Below, in pieces: positions 1 to 7,377 of a DNA stretch of 25,598 nucleotides. A program made the position numbers and the translations under genes. Within the stretch, counting starts at the first letter, position 1. Each line of letters starts with the position of its first letter. Source of the stretch: G001797105 sp964528155. Lineage in GTDB: Bacteria > Chloroflexota > Anaerolineae > Anaerolineales > E44-bin32. Location: assembly GCA_964528155.1 (NCBI GenBank), contig CAZGRL010000052.1, positions 1-25,598 on the forward strand. Direction: 5' to 3'. The notes under the pieces were generated by a model. It saw only the letters and a program-made list of their open reading frames with translations, did not search any database and was not told the DNA's origin.

Positions 1-216
1 GGACGCGATGATTTCCTGCATGTCATCATGCCGATGCACATCGGACGCTGAGGCTCCGCGCCGTATTCGGCGGGCCATGCTCCATCTGCATTCAACCCCA
101 AAAGGAGGTGCGGGCCAGCTTCGCTGGCCCGATCCCCTTTTCGGCGGACTAGCTGGACCGAGGATTTGCACAAAGCGTCAAACTGGTCGAAACGAGAAAC
201 GAGGAACTTCTGGGAG
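1..216. other. Window-edge spacer, no assignable gene
   Basis: No gene can be assigned here. On the minus strand an ATG at 76-78 opens a frame that stays open to the window edge (26 codons), but its only upstream purine run (GGAG) sits one base from the ATG and the peptide is not recognisable. The only clear structure is the hairpin at 112-130, listed separately. Confidence 0.5.
112..130 (-). terminator. Perfect 8-bp hairpin downstream of the response regulator
   Basis: GGGCCAGC (112-119) and GCTGGCCC (123-130) form a perfect stem with a three-base TTC loop. It lies about 86 bases past the stop of the minus-strand response-regulator operon. In the minus direction the stem is followed within about 8 bases by TTTT, and in the plus direction by CCCCTTTT, so it may stop transcription from either side. 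There is no classical uninterrupted T tract. The core CAGCTTCGCTG is the reverse complement of the core of the hairpin at 11834-11850, so it may instead belong to a dispersed repeat family. Confidence 0.45.
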
Positions 217-891
217 CTACAGCGGGATCAGCCCCATCCGCGCCGCGGTCATCGCCGCCTCGGTTCGGCTCTGCGCGCCGAGCTTACCCAGGATGGCGTT
301 CACATGGAACTTCACCGTGAACTCGCTGATCTCCAATCGCGCCGCGATCGCCTTATTCGGCAAACCCTCCGCCATCAGCCGCAATACATCCATTTCTCGC
401 GTCGTCAAAGGTTCCGCCAGGGATTCTGTGGTTCCTGCGTCGCGCGGAAACAGAGAGGAGAGCATCCCTGGGTCGACGACCGACAAACCCTGTGAGACCG
501 TCGCCAGCGCAGCCGCGATCGACTCGCCGTCCACTTCTCGCCGAAGCAGGCCGCGTGCTCCCGCCTGCCAGGCCGCCGGGGCCAGGCTTTCATCTGTCAG
601 CAGAACGACGAGGGGCATATCAGCCCAGTCGGCCTCGGCGAGCATTTCGAGGCCGCGTTCGGCATCCCATCCCAGATCCCACAGGACGACGTCCGGAGAA
701 TAGGCTTTGAGGTCTTGTTCGAGGCTCGGCCCAGGGGCGACCTGGCCGACGATGTCCACCCACCCGTAGCCTTCAGCCAGCGTCCGCAGCCCCGCCCGGG
801 CCAATGGATCTTCGGCGACGACGAGGAGCCGAATGCCGCTTCCGCCGGCCGGATCAGTCGGGGTTACGTCGCCCTGGGCTCCGTCGGGCAC
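217..891 (-). CDS. LuxR/NarL-family response regulator
   Basis: Two-component transcription regulator of 224 residues. A non-conserved N-terminal tail (1-18) leads into a receiver domain (about 20-135). Its acidic pair is E27-D28, the phospho-acceptor is D72 in VVLWDLGWD, and the switch Thr is T99 in VVLLTD. The usual Lys of the G-Y-L-L-K segment is replaced by Arg (GLLRRE, 114-119). The C-terminal LuxR helix-turn-helix covers about 162-222 (LTTREMDVLRLMAEG, then FTVKFHVNAILGKLG). It is the last gene of an operon behind the phosphorylase and cupin, 15 bases after the cupin stop. No histidine kinase is nearby, so it is an orphan here and its signal and targets are unknown. The fold is certain. 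Normal phosphorylation is likely but not assured, given the Lys-to-Arg change and the atypical residues after D72. Confidence 0.9.
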   Translation of the reverse strand: MPDGAQGDVTPTDPAGGSGIRLLVVAEDPLARAGLRTLAEGYGWVDIVGQVAPGPSLEQDLKAYSPDVVLWDLGWDAERGLEMLAEADWADMPLVVLLTDESLAPAAWQAGARGLLRREVDGESIAAALATVSQGLSVVDPGMLSSLFPRDAGTTESLAEPLTTREMDVLRLMAEGLPNKAIAARLEISEFTVKFHVNAILGKLGAQSRTEAAMTAARMGLIPL

Positions 892-906
892 TCCGATCCG
901 TGCCTT

Positions 907-1224
907 TCACCGATGCGCTTCGAGGCATCGGACACCGTCCCGGCCGACAACCGCATCGTGCATCACACCCCGATCAAGCTCCAATCGGTCACCTGCATGC
1001 ATGACAAGCCGGTCACCTGCTTCCGGCAGGCCAAAGGTGATCGACCCGCTAACGACATAGATCACCTTGCGGTAGCTGTGGCTATGCGCAGCATACTGAT
1101 CGCCAGGACCGTTCGACCATGGGTAGGCATACAGGCCCTCGGCTTGGAGCGACGCTTCGATCTCGCCCTGGGTGGGAGGAGCGTCGCCGGACCACGCGAT
1201 CACGCGTGCGCCGCTTTGCCTCAC
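907..1224 (-). CDS. Small single-domain cupin protein
   Basis: A 105-residue protein starting at GTG (1224), 11 bases after the phosphorylase stop. Residues about 35-95 carry a cupin barrel. Motif 1 is HSH at 47-49 followed by YRKVIYVVSG, where K53 stands in the place of the usual metal-binding Glu. Motif 2 is GDRLELDRGVMH, ending in H89, with Asp where Pro is common. Three His ligands are therefore kept and the Glu is lost, so metal binding is plausible but altered. Such small cupins can be isomerases, dioxygenases or ligand sensors, and nothing here decides which. Its position between a nucleoside phosphorylase and a response regulator suggests a role in the same small-molecule pathway, but that is inference only. 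Confidence 0.8.
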   Translation of the reverse strand: MRQSGARVIAWSGDAPPTQGEIEASLQAEGLYAYPWSNGPGDQYAAHSHSYRKVIYVVSGSITFGLPEAGDRLVMHAGDRLELDRGVMHDAVVGRDGVRCLEAHR

Positions 1225-1235
1225 TCAAACCTCCT

Positions 1236-2543
1236 TCAGCTTCGTATGGTGCGGTGGAAGAGCGGCAGCGGTTCCACTTTCGAGCGGCTGAAAGCGTGCG
1301 CCTTGAGCACCTGCTCGGCGGCGGTCTCCGCCTTCTTCTTATCGTTGGCATGCACGGTGAACAACGGCTCCCCCTTGGTCACCCGGTCGCCAACCTTGTG
1401 ATGCACGACGACGCCCACAGCGTGATCGATCGACTGGCCTTTCTTCTCCCGCCCGGCCCCCAGCGTGACGGCGGCCAGCCCGACATCGAGCGCGTTGATC
1501 TGCGACAGATATCCCTGGCGCGGCGACGAGACGGTCTTTCGGACGGATGCTCTCGGCAGTCGATCGGGCTCTGCGACATATCGCTCATCTCCGCCCTGGG
1601 CGCGGACGAGTTGGCGAAACTTCTCCACAGCTCTTCCGTTCTCCAACATCTGTGTTGCGAGCTTTCGGCCTTCGGATTGAGACGCCGCCGCCCCGCCGAG
1701 TCGAAGCAAGTGCGAGGCGACGACCAGGCAATGCTCCCGGAAGTCCTCTGGCCCCCCTCCGTGCAAAGTATCAAGGGCCTCCCTCAGCTCGAGGGCGTTC
1801 CCGACGGCGTTCCCCAGAGGCTGGTTCATGTCCGAGATGAGCGCCACTACCTGCATCCCTGCCCTTCGCCCGAGATCGACCATAAGGCGCGCCAGTCGCG
1901 TGCCCTCCCTGACGGAGTGCATGAACGCCCCCGATCCGACCTTCACGTCGAGGACGAGGCCCTTGGCGCCTCCAGCGATCTTCTTGCACATCACCGATGA
2001 GGCGATCAACGGCACGGAGGCGACGGTCCCCGTGACGTCGCGCAGGGAATAAAGCTTGCCATCCGCCGGAGCCAGGTTGGCGGTCTGTCCACAAAGGACC
2101 AGCCCGATCGCGCGCAATTGCGATAGGAAAGCTTTCGAAGTCAGATCGACCTTGAAGCCGGGGATCGACTCCATCTTGTCCAGCGTCCCTCCGCTGAAAC
2201 CCAGCCCTCTGCCGGACATCTTGCCCAACGGGACACCGGCTGCGGCGACGATTGGCTGGACCACGAGCGTGGTCTTGTCCCCTACTCCGCCGGTCGAGTG
2301 TTTGTCCACTGGCATGCGCGCGACCCGAGTGAGGTTCAACATTTCGCCCGTAGCGATCATTGCCCGGGTCAGGTCGAACGTCTCGCGCGGCGTCATACCG
2401 CGCAGCACGACGGCCATCGCCCAGGCTGAAGCCTGGTAGTCTGGGATGTCCCCGCACGTGAATCCATCGATAAAGAATTCGATCTCCTCACGCGAGAGTT
2501 CCAGCCCATCACGCTTCTTGGCGATGATATCTACCGTCCGCAT
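1236..2543 (-). CDS. pdp: Pyrimidine-nucleoside (thymidine) phosphorylase
   Basis: Cleaves uridine, thymidine or deoxyuridine with phosphate to the base and (deoxy)ribose 1-phosphate, in cytosolic pyrimidine salvage. The 435-residue length matches bacterial Pdp/DeoA. The N-terminal helical domain starts MRTVDIIAKKRDG. The phosphate-binding KHSTGGVGDK is at 81-90. The family signature SGRGLGFSGGTLDKMES is at 110-126. A C-terminal PYNP domain lies at about 345-420. The opening is closer to the Bacillus-type Pdp than to E. coli DeoA, but the two subfamilies cannot be firmly separated by eye. The ATG at 2543 is preceded by GGAGAGG five bases upstream and by a TATAAT box at 2561-2566, so this start is well supported. 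It is the first gene of a three-gene operon with the cupin and the response regulator. Confidence 0.96.
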   Translation of the reverse strand: MRTVDIIAKKRDGLELSREEIEFFIDGFTCGDIPDYQASAWAMAVVLRGMTPRETFDLTRAMIATGEMLNLTRVARMPVDKHSTGGVGDKTTLVVQPIVAAAGVPLGKMSGRGLGFSGGTLDKMESIPGFKVDLTSKAFLSQLRAIGLVLCGQTANLAPADGKLYSLRDVTGTVASVPLIASSVMCKKIAGGAKGLVLDVKVGSGAFMHSVREGTRLARLMVDLGRRAGMQVVALISDMNQPLGNAVGNALELREALDTLHGGGPEDFREHCLVVASHLLRLGGAAASQSEGRKLATQMLENGRAVEKFRQLVRAQGGDERYVAEPDRLPRASVRKTVSSPRQGYLSQINALDVGLAAVTLGAGREKKGQSIDHAVGVVVHHKVGDRVTKGEPLFTVHANDKKKAETAAEQVLKAHAFSRSKVEPLPLFHRTIRS

Positions 2544-2560
2544 GGTTCCTCTCCGCAGGG

Positions 2561-2566
2561 ATTATA
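2561..2566 (-). promoter_or_regulatory. -10 box of the pdp operon
   Basis: A perfect TATAAT on the minus strand ends 17 bases before the pdp ATG. That leaves a leader of roughly 10 bases carrying the GGAGAGG ribosome-binding site. No good -35 hexamer is seen at 16-18 bases spacing. It is back to back with the plus-strand TATAAT at 2637-2642. Confidence 0.55.
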
Positions 2567-2636
2567 TCTACTTCCGTGATGTCCGGCAGAGGGAGTAGGG
2601 GCTGCCGCCGGGCCCGCGACACGTCGGATCCCCCTG

Positions 2637-2642
2637 TATAAT
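2637..2642 (+). promoter_or_regulatory. -10 box of the amidohydrolase-CYTH gene
   Basis: A perfect TATAAT preceded directly by TG lies 24 bases upstream of the ATG at 2667. GGAG at 2656-2659 gives a normal ribosome-binding site. No convincing -35 element is visible. The two divergent -10 boxes are about 70 bases apart, so the pdp operon and this gene could share upstream control. Confidence 0.5.
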
Positions 2643-2666
2643 CGACTCAATCCTCGGAGACACACC

Positions 2667-4640
2667 ATGGCAGACGTCGATCTGATTCTGAAGAACGCCG
2701 CGATCGTGACGATGGATGAGGGCTTCCGCGTCATCACTCATGGCGCGTTGGCGGTGGAGGGGGATTCGCTCGTTGCGGTGGGCGAGGAGTCCGACGTCCT
2801 GCGTGAGTTCAACTCTGACGAGACCGTCGACTGCGGGGGGAACATCGTCATCCCCGGGCTGGTCAACGCCCACACACACGTACCAATGACCTTGCTGCGC
2901 GGTCTGGCCGACGATCGGCGGCTGGATGTATGGCTGCTGGGCTACATGATGCCGGTTGAACGCGAGTTCGTCTCTAGGGACTTCTGTCGCCTTGGAACAC
3001 AGCTCGCCTGCGCCGAGATGATCCGAGGCGGCGTAACGACGTTCGCAGACATGTACTACTTCGAAGATTCGGTGGCGCAAGCGACGGCCGACGTCGGGAT
3101 GCGCGCCGTGTGCTCGCAGACGGTGCTCAAATTCCCGTCGCCCGATGCTGCCTCTTTCGAAGACTCGCTGGCCGCCGGGCGCGAATTCATCCAGGCGTGG
3201 AAGGATCACCCGTTGATCGTGCCGTCAATCGCCCCTCACGCGCCTTACACGTGCACACCGGAGATTCTTCGGGCCTGCACCGAGCTCGCCGTCGAGTTCG
3301 ACGTGCCTCTCCACATCCACCTTTCTGAGACCCTCCCGGAGGTCGAACAGTGGCGAGATGAGCATGGCATGCCGGTCATCCCCTGGGTCAAGAAGCTAGG
3401 TCTATTCGAAGCCAAGGTTTTGGCAGCGCATTGTGTGCACATCGACGATGGCGAGATCAACACCCTGGCTCACGCCAGAGCCGGAGTCGCCCATAATCCA
3501 TCCAGCAATCTGAAACTGGCGTCCGGCTTCGCGCCGGTCGTCGACATGCTCAAAGCGGGCTTGCACGTCGGCATCGGGACGGATGGCCCAGCATCCAACA
3601 ACGACCTGGACATGTTCGACGAAATGCGGCTCGCCAGTTTCATCGCCAAGGGAAAGACCGGCGACCCGACTGCATTGCCGGCCCGTGTCACATTCGCTAT
3701 GGCCACGCGTCTGGGGGCACAGGCGCTTCATCTGGGTCATCTGATCGGATCTCTGGAGCCGGGGAAGCGAGCTGACTTCGCCGTCATCGAGCACGACACG
3801 TTGCACAGCTCGCCTCATTTCGGACGTGAGCCGGACGCCGTGTACGCCCGACTGGTCTACGCTATGAAATCGACGGATGTCACCGATGTGATGGTCAACG
3901 GGCGTTGGCTGATGCGTGGGCGGAAATTGCTCACCGTCGAGGAGAAGCCGCTTCTCGAAGCCGCCGCCGACTATGCCGCCCGGATAGACACATTCCTGAT
4001 CGAGCGCGAGGAGTCCGTCCTCTCCAAGCTCGTGGCGATCGAAGGGGCGATCCAGGAGGAGAGCTACGAAGTCCAGATCAAGGTCAGTCTCGATGACCCG
4101 GCCCAGGTGATCGAGGCCCTCAAGGGTGAGGCGTTCGAGATTGTACGCAACGCCCATTATCAGGAATACGACACTTACTTCCTCTTCGTTGACGATACTC
4201 AAGGACGGCTGCGGCACCGGGAAGATGAATTCGTCGGAGCGGACGGTGAAGTCTTCAAAGTGCGCTACCGGCTGACTCTCACCGGGCCCGCCGCCGAGAT
4301 GGAGTTCCCGAATTCAGTCCTACTGTCGCGCTCGCGCTTCCTGGCCCCGGCGACGCACGGCCTTCGGTTCTACCGTGAGTATTTCAAGCCCTCGAGTGAG
4401 ATCGAGATCCACAAAGAACGGCTACGTTGGCTTGTCCGCTTCAGAGGGGTGGAGTTCTTCGTCAACATCGACCGGGTCTCCCGGCCGGAGCACGAGGGCT
4501 GGTTCCTCGAGGTCAAGGCGCGCACCTGGTCCCGTCGAGATGCACAGGAAAAAGCCGCCCTGATTTCCGATCTTCTTCAGGAGCTGGGAACGGAGGGCTC
4601 GCAGGCCGTCCGCGTGGAGTACCCTGACCTCTTGGCCTGA
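2667..4640 (+). CDS. Amidohydrolase (MTA/SAH deaminase-like) fused to a C-terminal CYTH domain
   Basis: A 657-residue two-domain protein. Residues 1 to about 445 are a complete metal-dependent amidohydrolase of the TrzA/MtaD group, which deaminates methylthioadenosine, S-adenosylhomocysteine or related amino-heterocycles. Visible motifs are H69-x-H71 (NAHTH), H218 and E221 in HIHLSE, H255 in AAHCVH and D306 in GTDGPASNN. Residues about 463-655 resemble the CYTH triphosphate-tunnel fold: EVQIK (468-472), LRHRE (515-519), VRYRLTLTG (532-540), and FFVNIDRVSRPEHEGWFLEVK (597-617) at the end. The usual ExExK is ExQxK (Q470), and the late ExE is E615-V-K617, so metal binding may be weakened. The protein is about 220 residues longer than standalone deaminases. 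GGAG with 7-base spacing supports the ATG start. It faces away from pdp and converges on mutS. The first domain is confident. The CYTH call rests on motif pattern, and the substrate of each domain is inferred. Confidence 0.9.
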   Translation: MADVDLILKNAAIVTMDEGFRVITHGALAVEGDSLVAVGEESDVLREFNSDETVDCGGNIVIPGLVNAHTHVPMTLLRGLADDRRLDVWLLGYMMPVEREFVSRDFCRLGTQLACAEMIRGGVTTFADMYYFEDSVAQATADVGMRAVCSQTVLKFPSPDAASFEDSLAAGREFIQAWKDHPLIVPSIAPHAPYTCTPEILRACTELAVEFDVPLHIHLSETLPEVEQWRDEHGMPVIPWVKKLGLFEAKVLAAHCVHIDDGEINTLAHARAGVAHNPSSNLKLASGFAPVVDMLKAGLHVGIGTDGPASNNDLDMFDEMRLASFIAKGKTGDPTALPARVTFAMATRLGAQALHLGHLIGSLEPGKRADFAVIEHDTLHSSPHFGREPDAVYARLVYAMKSTDVTDVMVNGRWLMRGRKLLTVEEKPLLEAAADYAARIDTFLIEREESVLSKLVAIEGAIQEESYEVQIKVSLDDPAQVIEALKGEAFEIVRNAHYQEYDTYFLFVDDTQGRLRHREDEFVGADGEVFKVRYRLTLTGPAAEMEFPNSVLLSRSRFLAPATHGLRFYREYFKPSSEIEIHKERLRWLVRFRGVEFFVNIDRVSRPEHEGWFLEVKARTWSRRDAQEKAALISDLLQELGTEGSQAVRVEYPDLLA

Positions 4641-4706
4641 CGGGAGCCATTCACTCCTCAGGGGGGCGGGGGCGGATAGGCAGACGATCGCCGGAGAGGG
4701 CCCGCT

Positions 4707-7289
4707 CTAGCGCTCCTCCTCCGGTGGCAGGAATCGCTTCTGCCACTCGTACAGCTTGTTGATCGCCTCAAGCGGCGTGAGCGAGTTGATGTCGAGCTGG
4801 CGCAACGAGTCCAGCATTGGATTCGTCTCGGGAAAGAACCTAAGCTGCCGTGACGCGTCGTGATCTCGCTCTGCTCCCTTCCCGGAATCCGCCTCGAGAT
4901 CGGTCAGGATCTCCTGAGCCCGGTTGATTACCGGCCGCGGAAGGCCAGCCAACTGGGCCACATGGATCCCATAGGACCGGTCCGCCCCACCCGGCACGAT
5001 CTTGTGCAAGAACACGACCTCCCCGCCCTCCTCCGAGACGGCCACGTTGTAGTTGCGAACACCGGGAAGGGCCTCAGCCAATCGGGTGAGCTCGTGGAAA
5101 TGCGTCGCGAATAACGTCCTCGCCCGCAGGCGCGGATGGTTGTGGATGTACTCCGCCACGGCCCAGGCGATCGACAAGCCATCGTATGTGCTCGTCCCTC
5201 GGCCGATCTCGTCCAGGATCAACAGGCTTCGGCGAGTGGCGTTGTGCAGGATGTTGGCCGTCTCCACCATCTCGACCATGAACGTCGATTGTCCGGCATG
5301 GATCTCGTCTTGCGCGCCGATGCGAGTGAAGAGCCGATCGGTCAATCCGACGACCGCAGAACGCGCCGGGACATAGCTACCCATCTGTGCCATCAATACG
5401 ATCAGGGCCACCTGGCGCAGATAGGTGCTCTTGCCCGACATGTTCGGGCCGGTGATCACGCGAACGCGCTCGCCTTCTTCGAACACCGCGTCGTTCGGGA
5501 CGAACCGCGTGGCCTGAAGGTGATCCTCGACGACGGGATGTCTGCCCTCGCGAATCTCGAGGATGTCATCATCGACGACGGTCGGCCTCGCATACCCCTT
5601 CCGAACTGCCACCTCCGCCAATCCTGCAATCACATCCAGTCGCGCCAGAGCCCGGGCCGTGCGCAACAATCGGTTCGATTGTTCACCCACGCTGGCGCAC
5701 AACTCATGGAAGAGCTCGGCTTCAAGCGCGCGGATCCGCTCCTCCGCCGTCAGCACCTGGGCCTCGGCCTCTTTCATCTCAGGTGTGATATATCGCTCGG
5801 CCGAGACCAGCGTCTGCTTGCGAATGTATTCCTCCGGCACGAGCCTGGCGTTGGCCTTGGTGACTTCGATGTAGTAGCCAAAGACTTTGTTGTAGCCGAC
5901 CTTGAGCGTCTTGATCCCCGTTCGCTGGCGCTCTGCGTTCTCCAGCCCGGCGATCCACTGCCGTGCATCCCTGGAGGAATCGGCGATACCATCCAGCTCC
6001 TCCGAGTACCCCGGGCGGATCACACCCGGATTGGCCAGCGTTGCCGGCGGGTCGTCAGCCAGTCCGTCTTGTAGATTGCGGAGCACGTCCTCGCACGGAT
6101 CCATCGCACTGGAGAGAGCATCTAAGGACGAATCTGGCCGCCCCACCAGCAACTCGTGGATCGGCGGCAATCGACCCAGCAGCTGTCGGAGAGAGGCCAG
6201 GTCGCGCGGACTCGCCATCAGCGCCGCCGCCCGGTTGGCCAACCGTTCGAGGTCGCCAATCCCGGTGAGCGCCTGCCTCACTTCAACCCTCAACATGCCA
6301 TCGTCGTGGAGCGTCTGGACCTGGTCGAGCCGGCCCTCGATCTCCGGAAGTGTGAGCAGCGGCCGGTTGATCCATTGGCGGAGCAGTCGTCGACCCATCG
6401 GCGTGATCGTCATATCAAGGGCGCTGAGGAGCGATCCGCGCTCGTCGGCGTATCGCAGGGTCTGAGTGAGCTCGAGGTTGCGGCGTGTGGCCGGGTCAAG
6501 CGTCATGAACTCGTCAGACGTGTACGTGTTGATTGCCGTAAGGAGTTTGAGCGCTGCCGGCTGGGTCTCTCCCAAGTAGCCCAGGATCGCCCCTGCCGCG
6601 CGGGCGGCCAACGGTTTGTCGCCGAGACCGAAACCATCCAACGTGATGACATCGAACTGTTCGTGGAGACGATCGATGCTTCGCTCGTCATCGAACTGCC
6701 AGCCGGGCAGGCGAGTGACAAATCCTATCCCCCCGGTGTCGACATCGGATGTTTCGGGGACGAGGATCTCGGCCGGCATCAATCGGCCGATTTCGCGCCT
6801 GAGTGAACTCTGTGGATCCTGTCCATCAAACTGTGTCGCGCTGAACTCCCCGGTGCTGACGTCGGCGAAGGCGATCCCGACAGAATCAGCCTCCGACACG
6901 GCCGCGGCGAGGTAGTTGTTGGCGTCACTCTGCAACAAGCCCGGCTCGACCACGGTTCCCGGGGTGACGACCCTGACGACCTGTCGCGGGAACAGGCCCT
7001 TGACTGGCGCCTCACCCACCTGCTCGCAGATCGCTACGTGGTAGCCCTTTTCAATCAGTCTGGCCAGGTAGTTTTCCACGGCATGGTGAGGGATGCCGGC
7101 CATCGGGACGCGCGCGCCCTTGGCAACGTTGCGCGAGGTCAGCACGATATCCAGCTCGCGCGCGGCGATCTTGGCGTCTTCGTCGAAGGTCTCGTAGAAG
7201 TCGCCCAGGCGGAAGAACAGGATCGCCTCCGGATGCTGGCGCTTGAGTTCGAGATACTGGCGGCGAACGGGTGTGAGGTCTTTGGCCAT
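4707..7289 (-). CDS. mutS: DNA mismatch repair protein MutS
   Basis: Mismatch-recognition ATPase of post-replicative repair, full length at 860 residues. The N-terminal mismatch-binding domain has the F-x-E motif F31-Y-E33 within GDFYETF, followed by VPMAGIPHHA at 61-70. The connector, lever and clamp regions follow, including the conserved KTLKVGYNKVFGYYIEVTK (460-478). The ABC-type ATPase has Walker A GPNMSGKS (614-621), Walker B LLILDEIGRGTS (689-700) and ATHFHEL (728-734). The presence of F-x-E marks it as MutS1 and not MutS2. No mutL lies beside it in this window. The start ATG follows a TAGAAT box by only eight bases with no ribosome-binding site, which suggests a leaderless message. 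It is divergent from the ROK kinase operon. Confidence 0.98.
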   Translation of the reverse strand: MAKDLTPVRRQYLELKRQHPEAILFFRLGDFYETFDEDAKIAARELDIVLTSRNVAKGARVPMAGIPHHAVENYLARLIEKGYHVAICEQVGEAPVKGLFPRQVVRVVTPGTVVEPGLLQSDANNYLAAAVSEADSVGIAFADVSTGEFSATQFDGQDPQSSLRREIGRLMPAEILVPETSDVDTGGIGFVTRLPGWQFDDERSIDRLHEQFDVITLDGFGLGDKPLAARAAGAILGYLGETQPAALKLLTAINTYTSDEFMTLDPATRRNLELTQTLRYADERGSLLSALDMTITPMGRRLLRQWINRPLLTLPEIEGRLDQVQTLHDDGMLRVEVRQALTGIGDLERLANRAAALMASPRDLASLRQLLGRLPPIHELLVGRPDSSLDALSSAMDPCEDVLRNLQDGLADDPPATLANPGVIRPGYSEELDGIADSSRDARQWIAGLENAERQRTGIKTLKVGYNKVFGYYIEVTKANARLVPEEYIRKQTLVSAERYITPEMKEAEAQVLTAEERIRALEAELFHELCASVGEQSNRLLRTARALARLDVIAGLAEVAVRKGYARPTVVDDDILEIREGRHPVVEDHLQATRFVPNDAVFEEGERVRVITGPNMSGKSTYLRQVALIVLMAQMGSYVPARSAVVGLTDRLFTRIGAQDEIHAGQSTFMVEMVETANILHNATRRSLLILDEIGRGTSTYDGLSIAWAVAEYIHNHPRLRARTLFATHFHELTRLAEALPGVRNYNVAVSEEGGEVVFLHKIVPGGADRSYGIHVAQLAGLPRPVINRAQEILTDLEADSGKGAERDHDASRQLRFFPETNPMLDSLRQLDINSLTPLEAINKLYEWQKRFLPPEEER

Positions 7290-7297
7290 CAGGACTC

Positions 7298-7303
7298 ATT
7301 CTA
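7298..7303 (-). promoter_or_regulatory. -10 box directly upstream of mutS (leaderless)
   Basis: TAGAAT on the minus strand is separated from the mutS ATG by eight bases. Transcription would therefore begin at or next to the start codon. No Shine-Dalgarno sequence lies in between and no clear -35 is visible. Confidence 0.45.
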
Positions 7304-7362
7304 ACCCGATCGAAAGCGAAACGGGCATTGAGCTCTCGGACGACGGTCCTACCTTCCCCTTA

Positions 7363-7371
7363 TGTTATACT
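7363..7371 (+). promoter_or_regulatory. Extended -10 promoter of the ROK kinase operon (leaderless)
   Basis: TGTTATACT reads as an extended -10 (TG-N-TATACT) with six bases between it and the ATG at 7378. No Shine-Dalgarno sequence fits in that space. Start of transcription at the ATG is the simplest reading. No -35 hexamer is evident, as is common for extended -10 promoters. Confidence 0.5.
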
Positions 7372-7377
7372 GCCGCC

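Noticed and set aside
1..78. Possible 5' end of a minus-strand gene (ATG at 78) running off the window
   Set aside because: Only 26 codons, no properly spaced ribosome-binding site and no recognisable sequence, so it cannot be supported.
8..703. Plus-strand frame of 231 codons at the window start
   Set aside because: Lies opposite the response regulator and reads through the hairpin at 112-130. The composition is Arg/Ser-rich shadow.
5136..6074. Plus-strand frame of 312 codons opposite mutS
   Set aside because: Antisense shadow of conserved mutS coding sequence, with no recognisable domain.
7243..7377. Upstream start for the ROK kinase
   Set aside because: The extra 45 residues overlap mutS, lack any ROK similarity and would place the promoter at 7363-7371 inside the gene.
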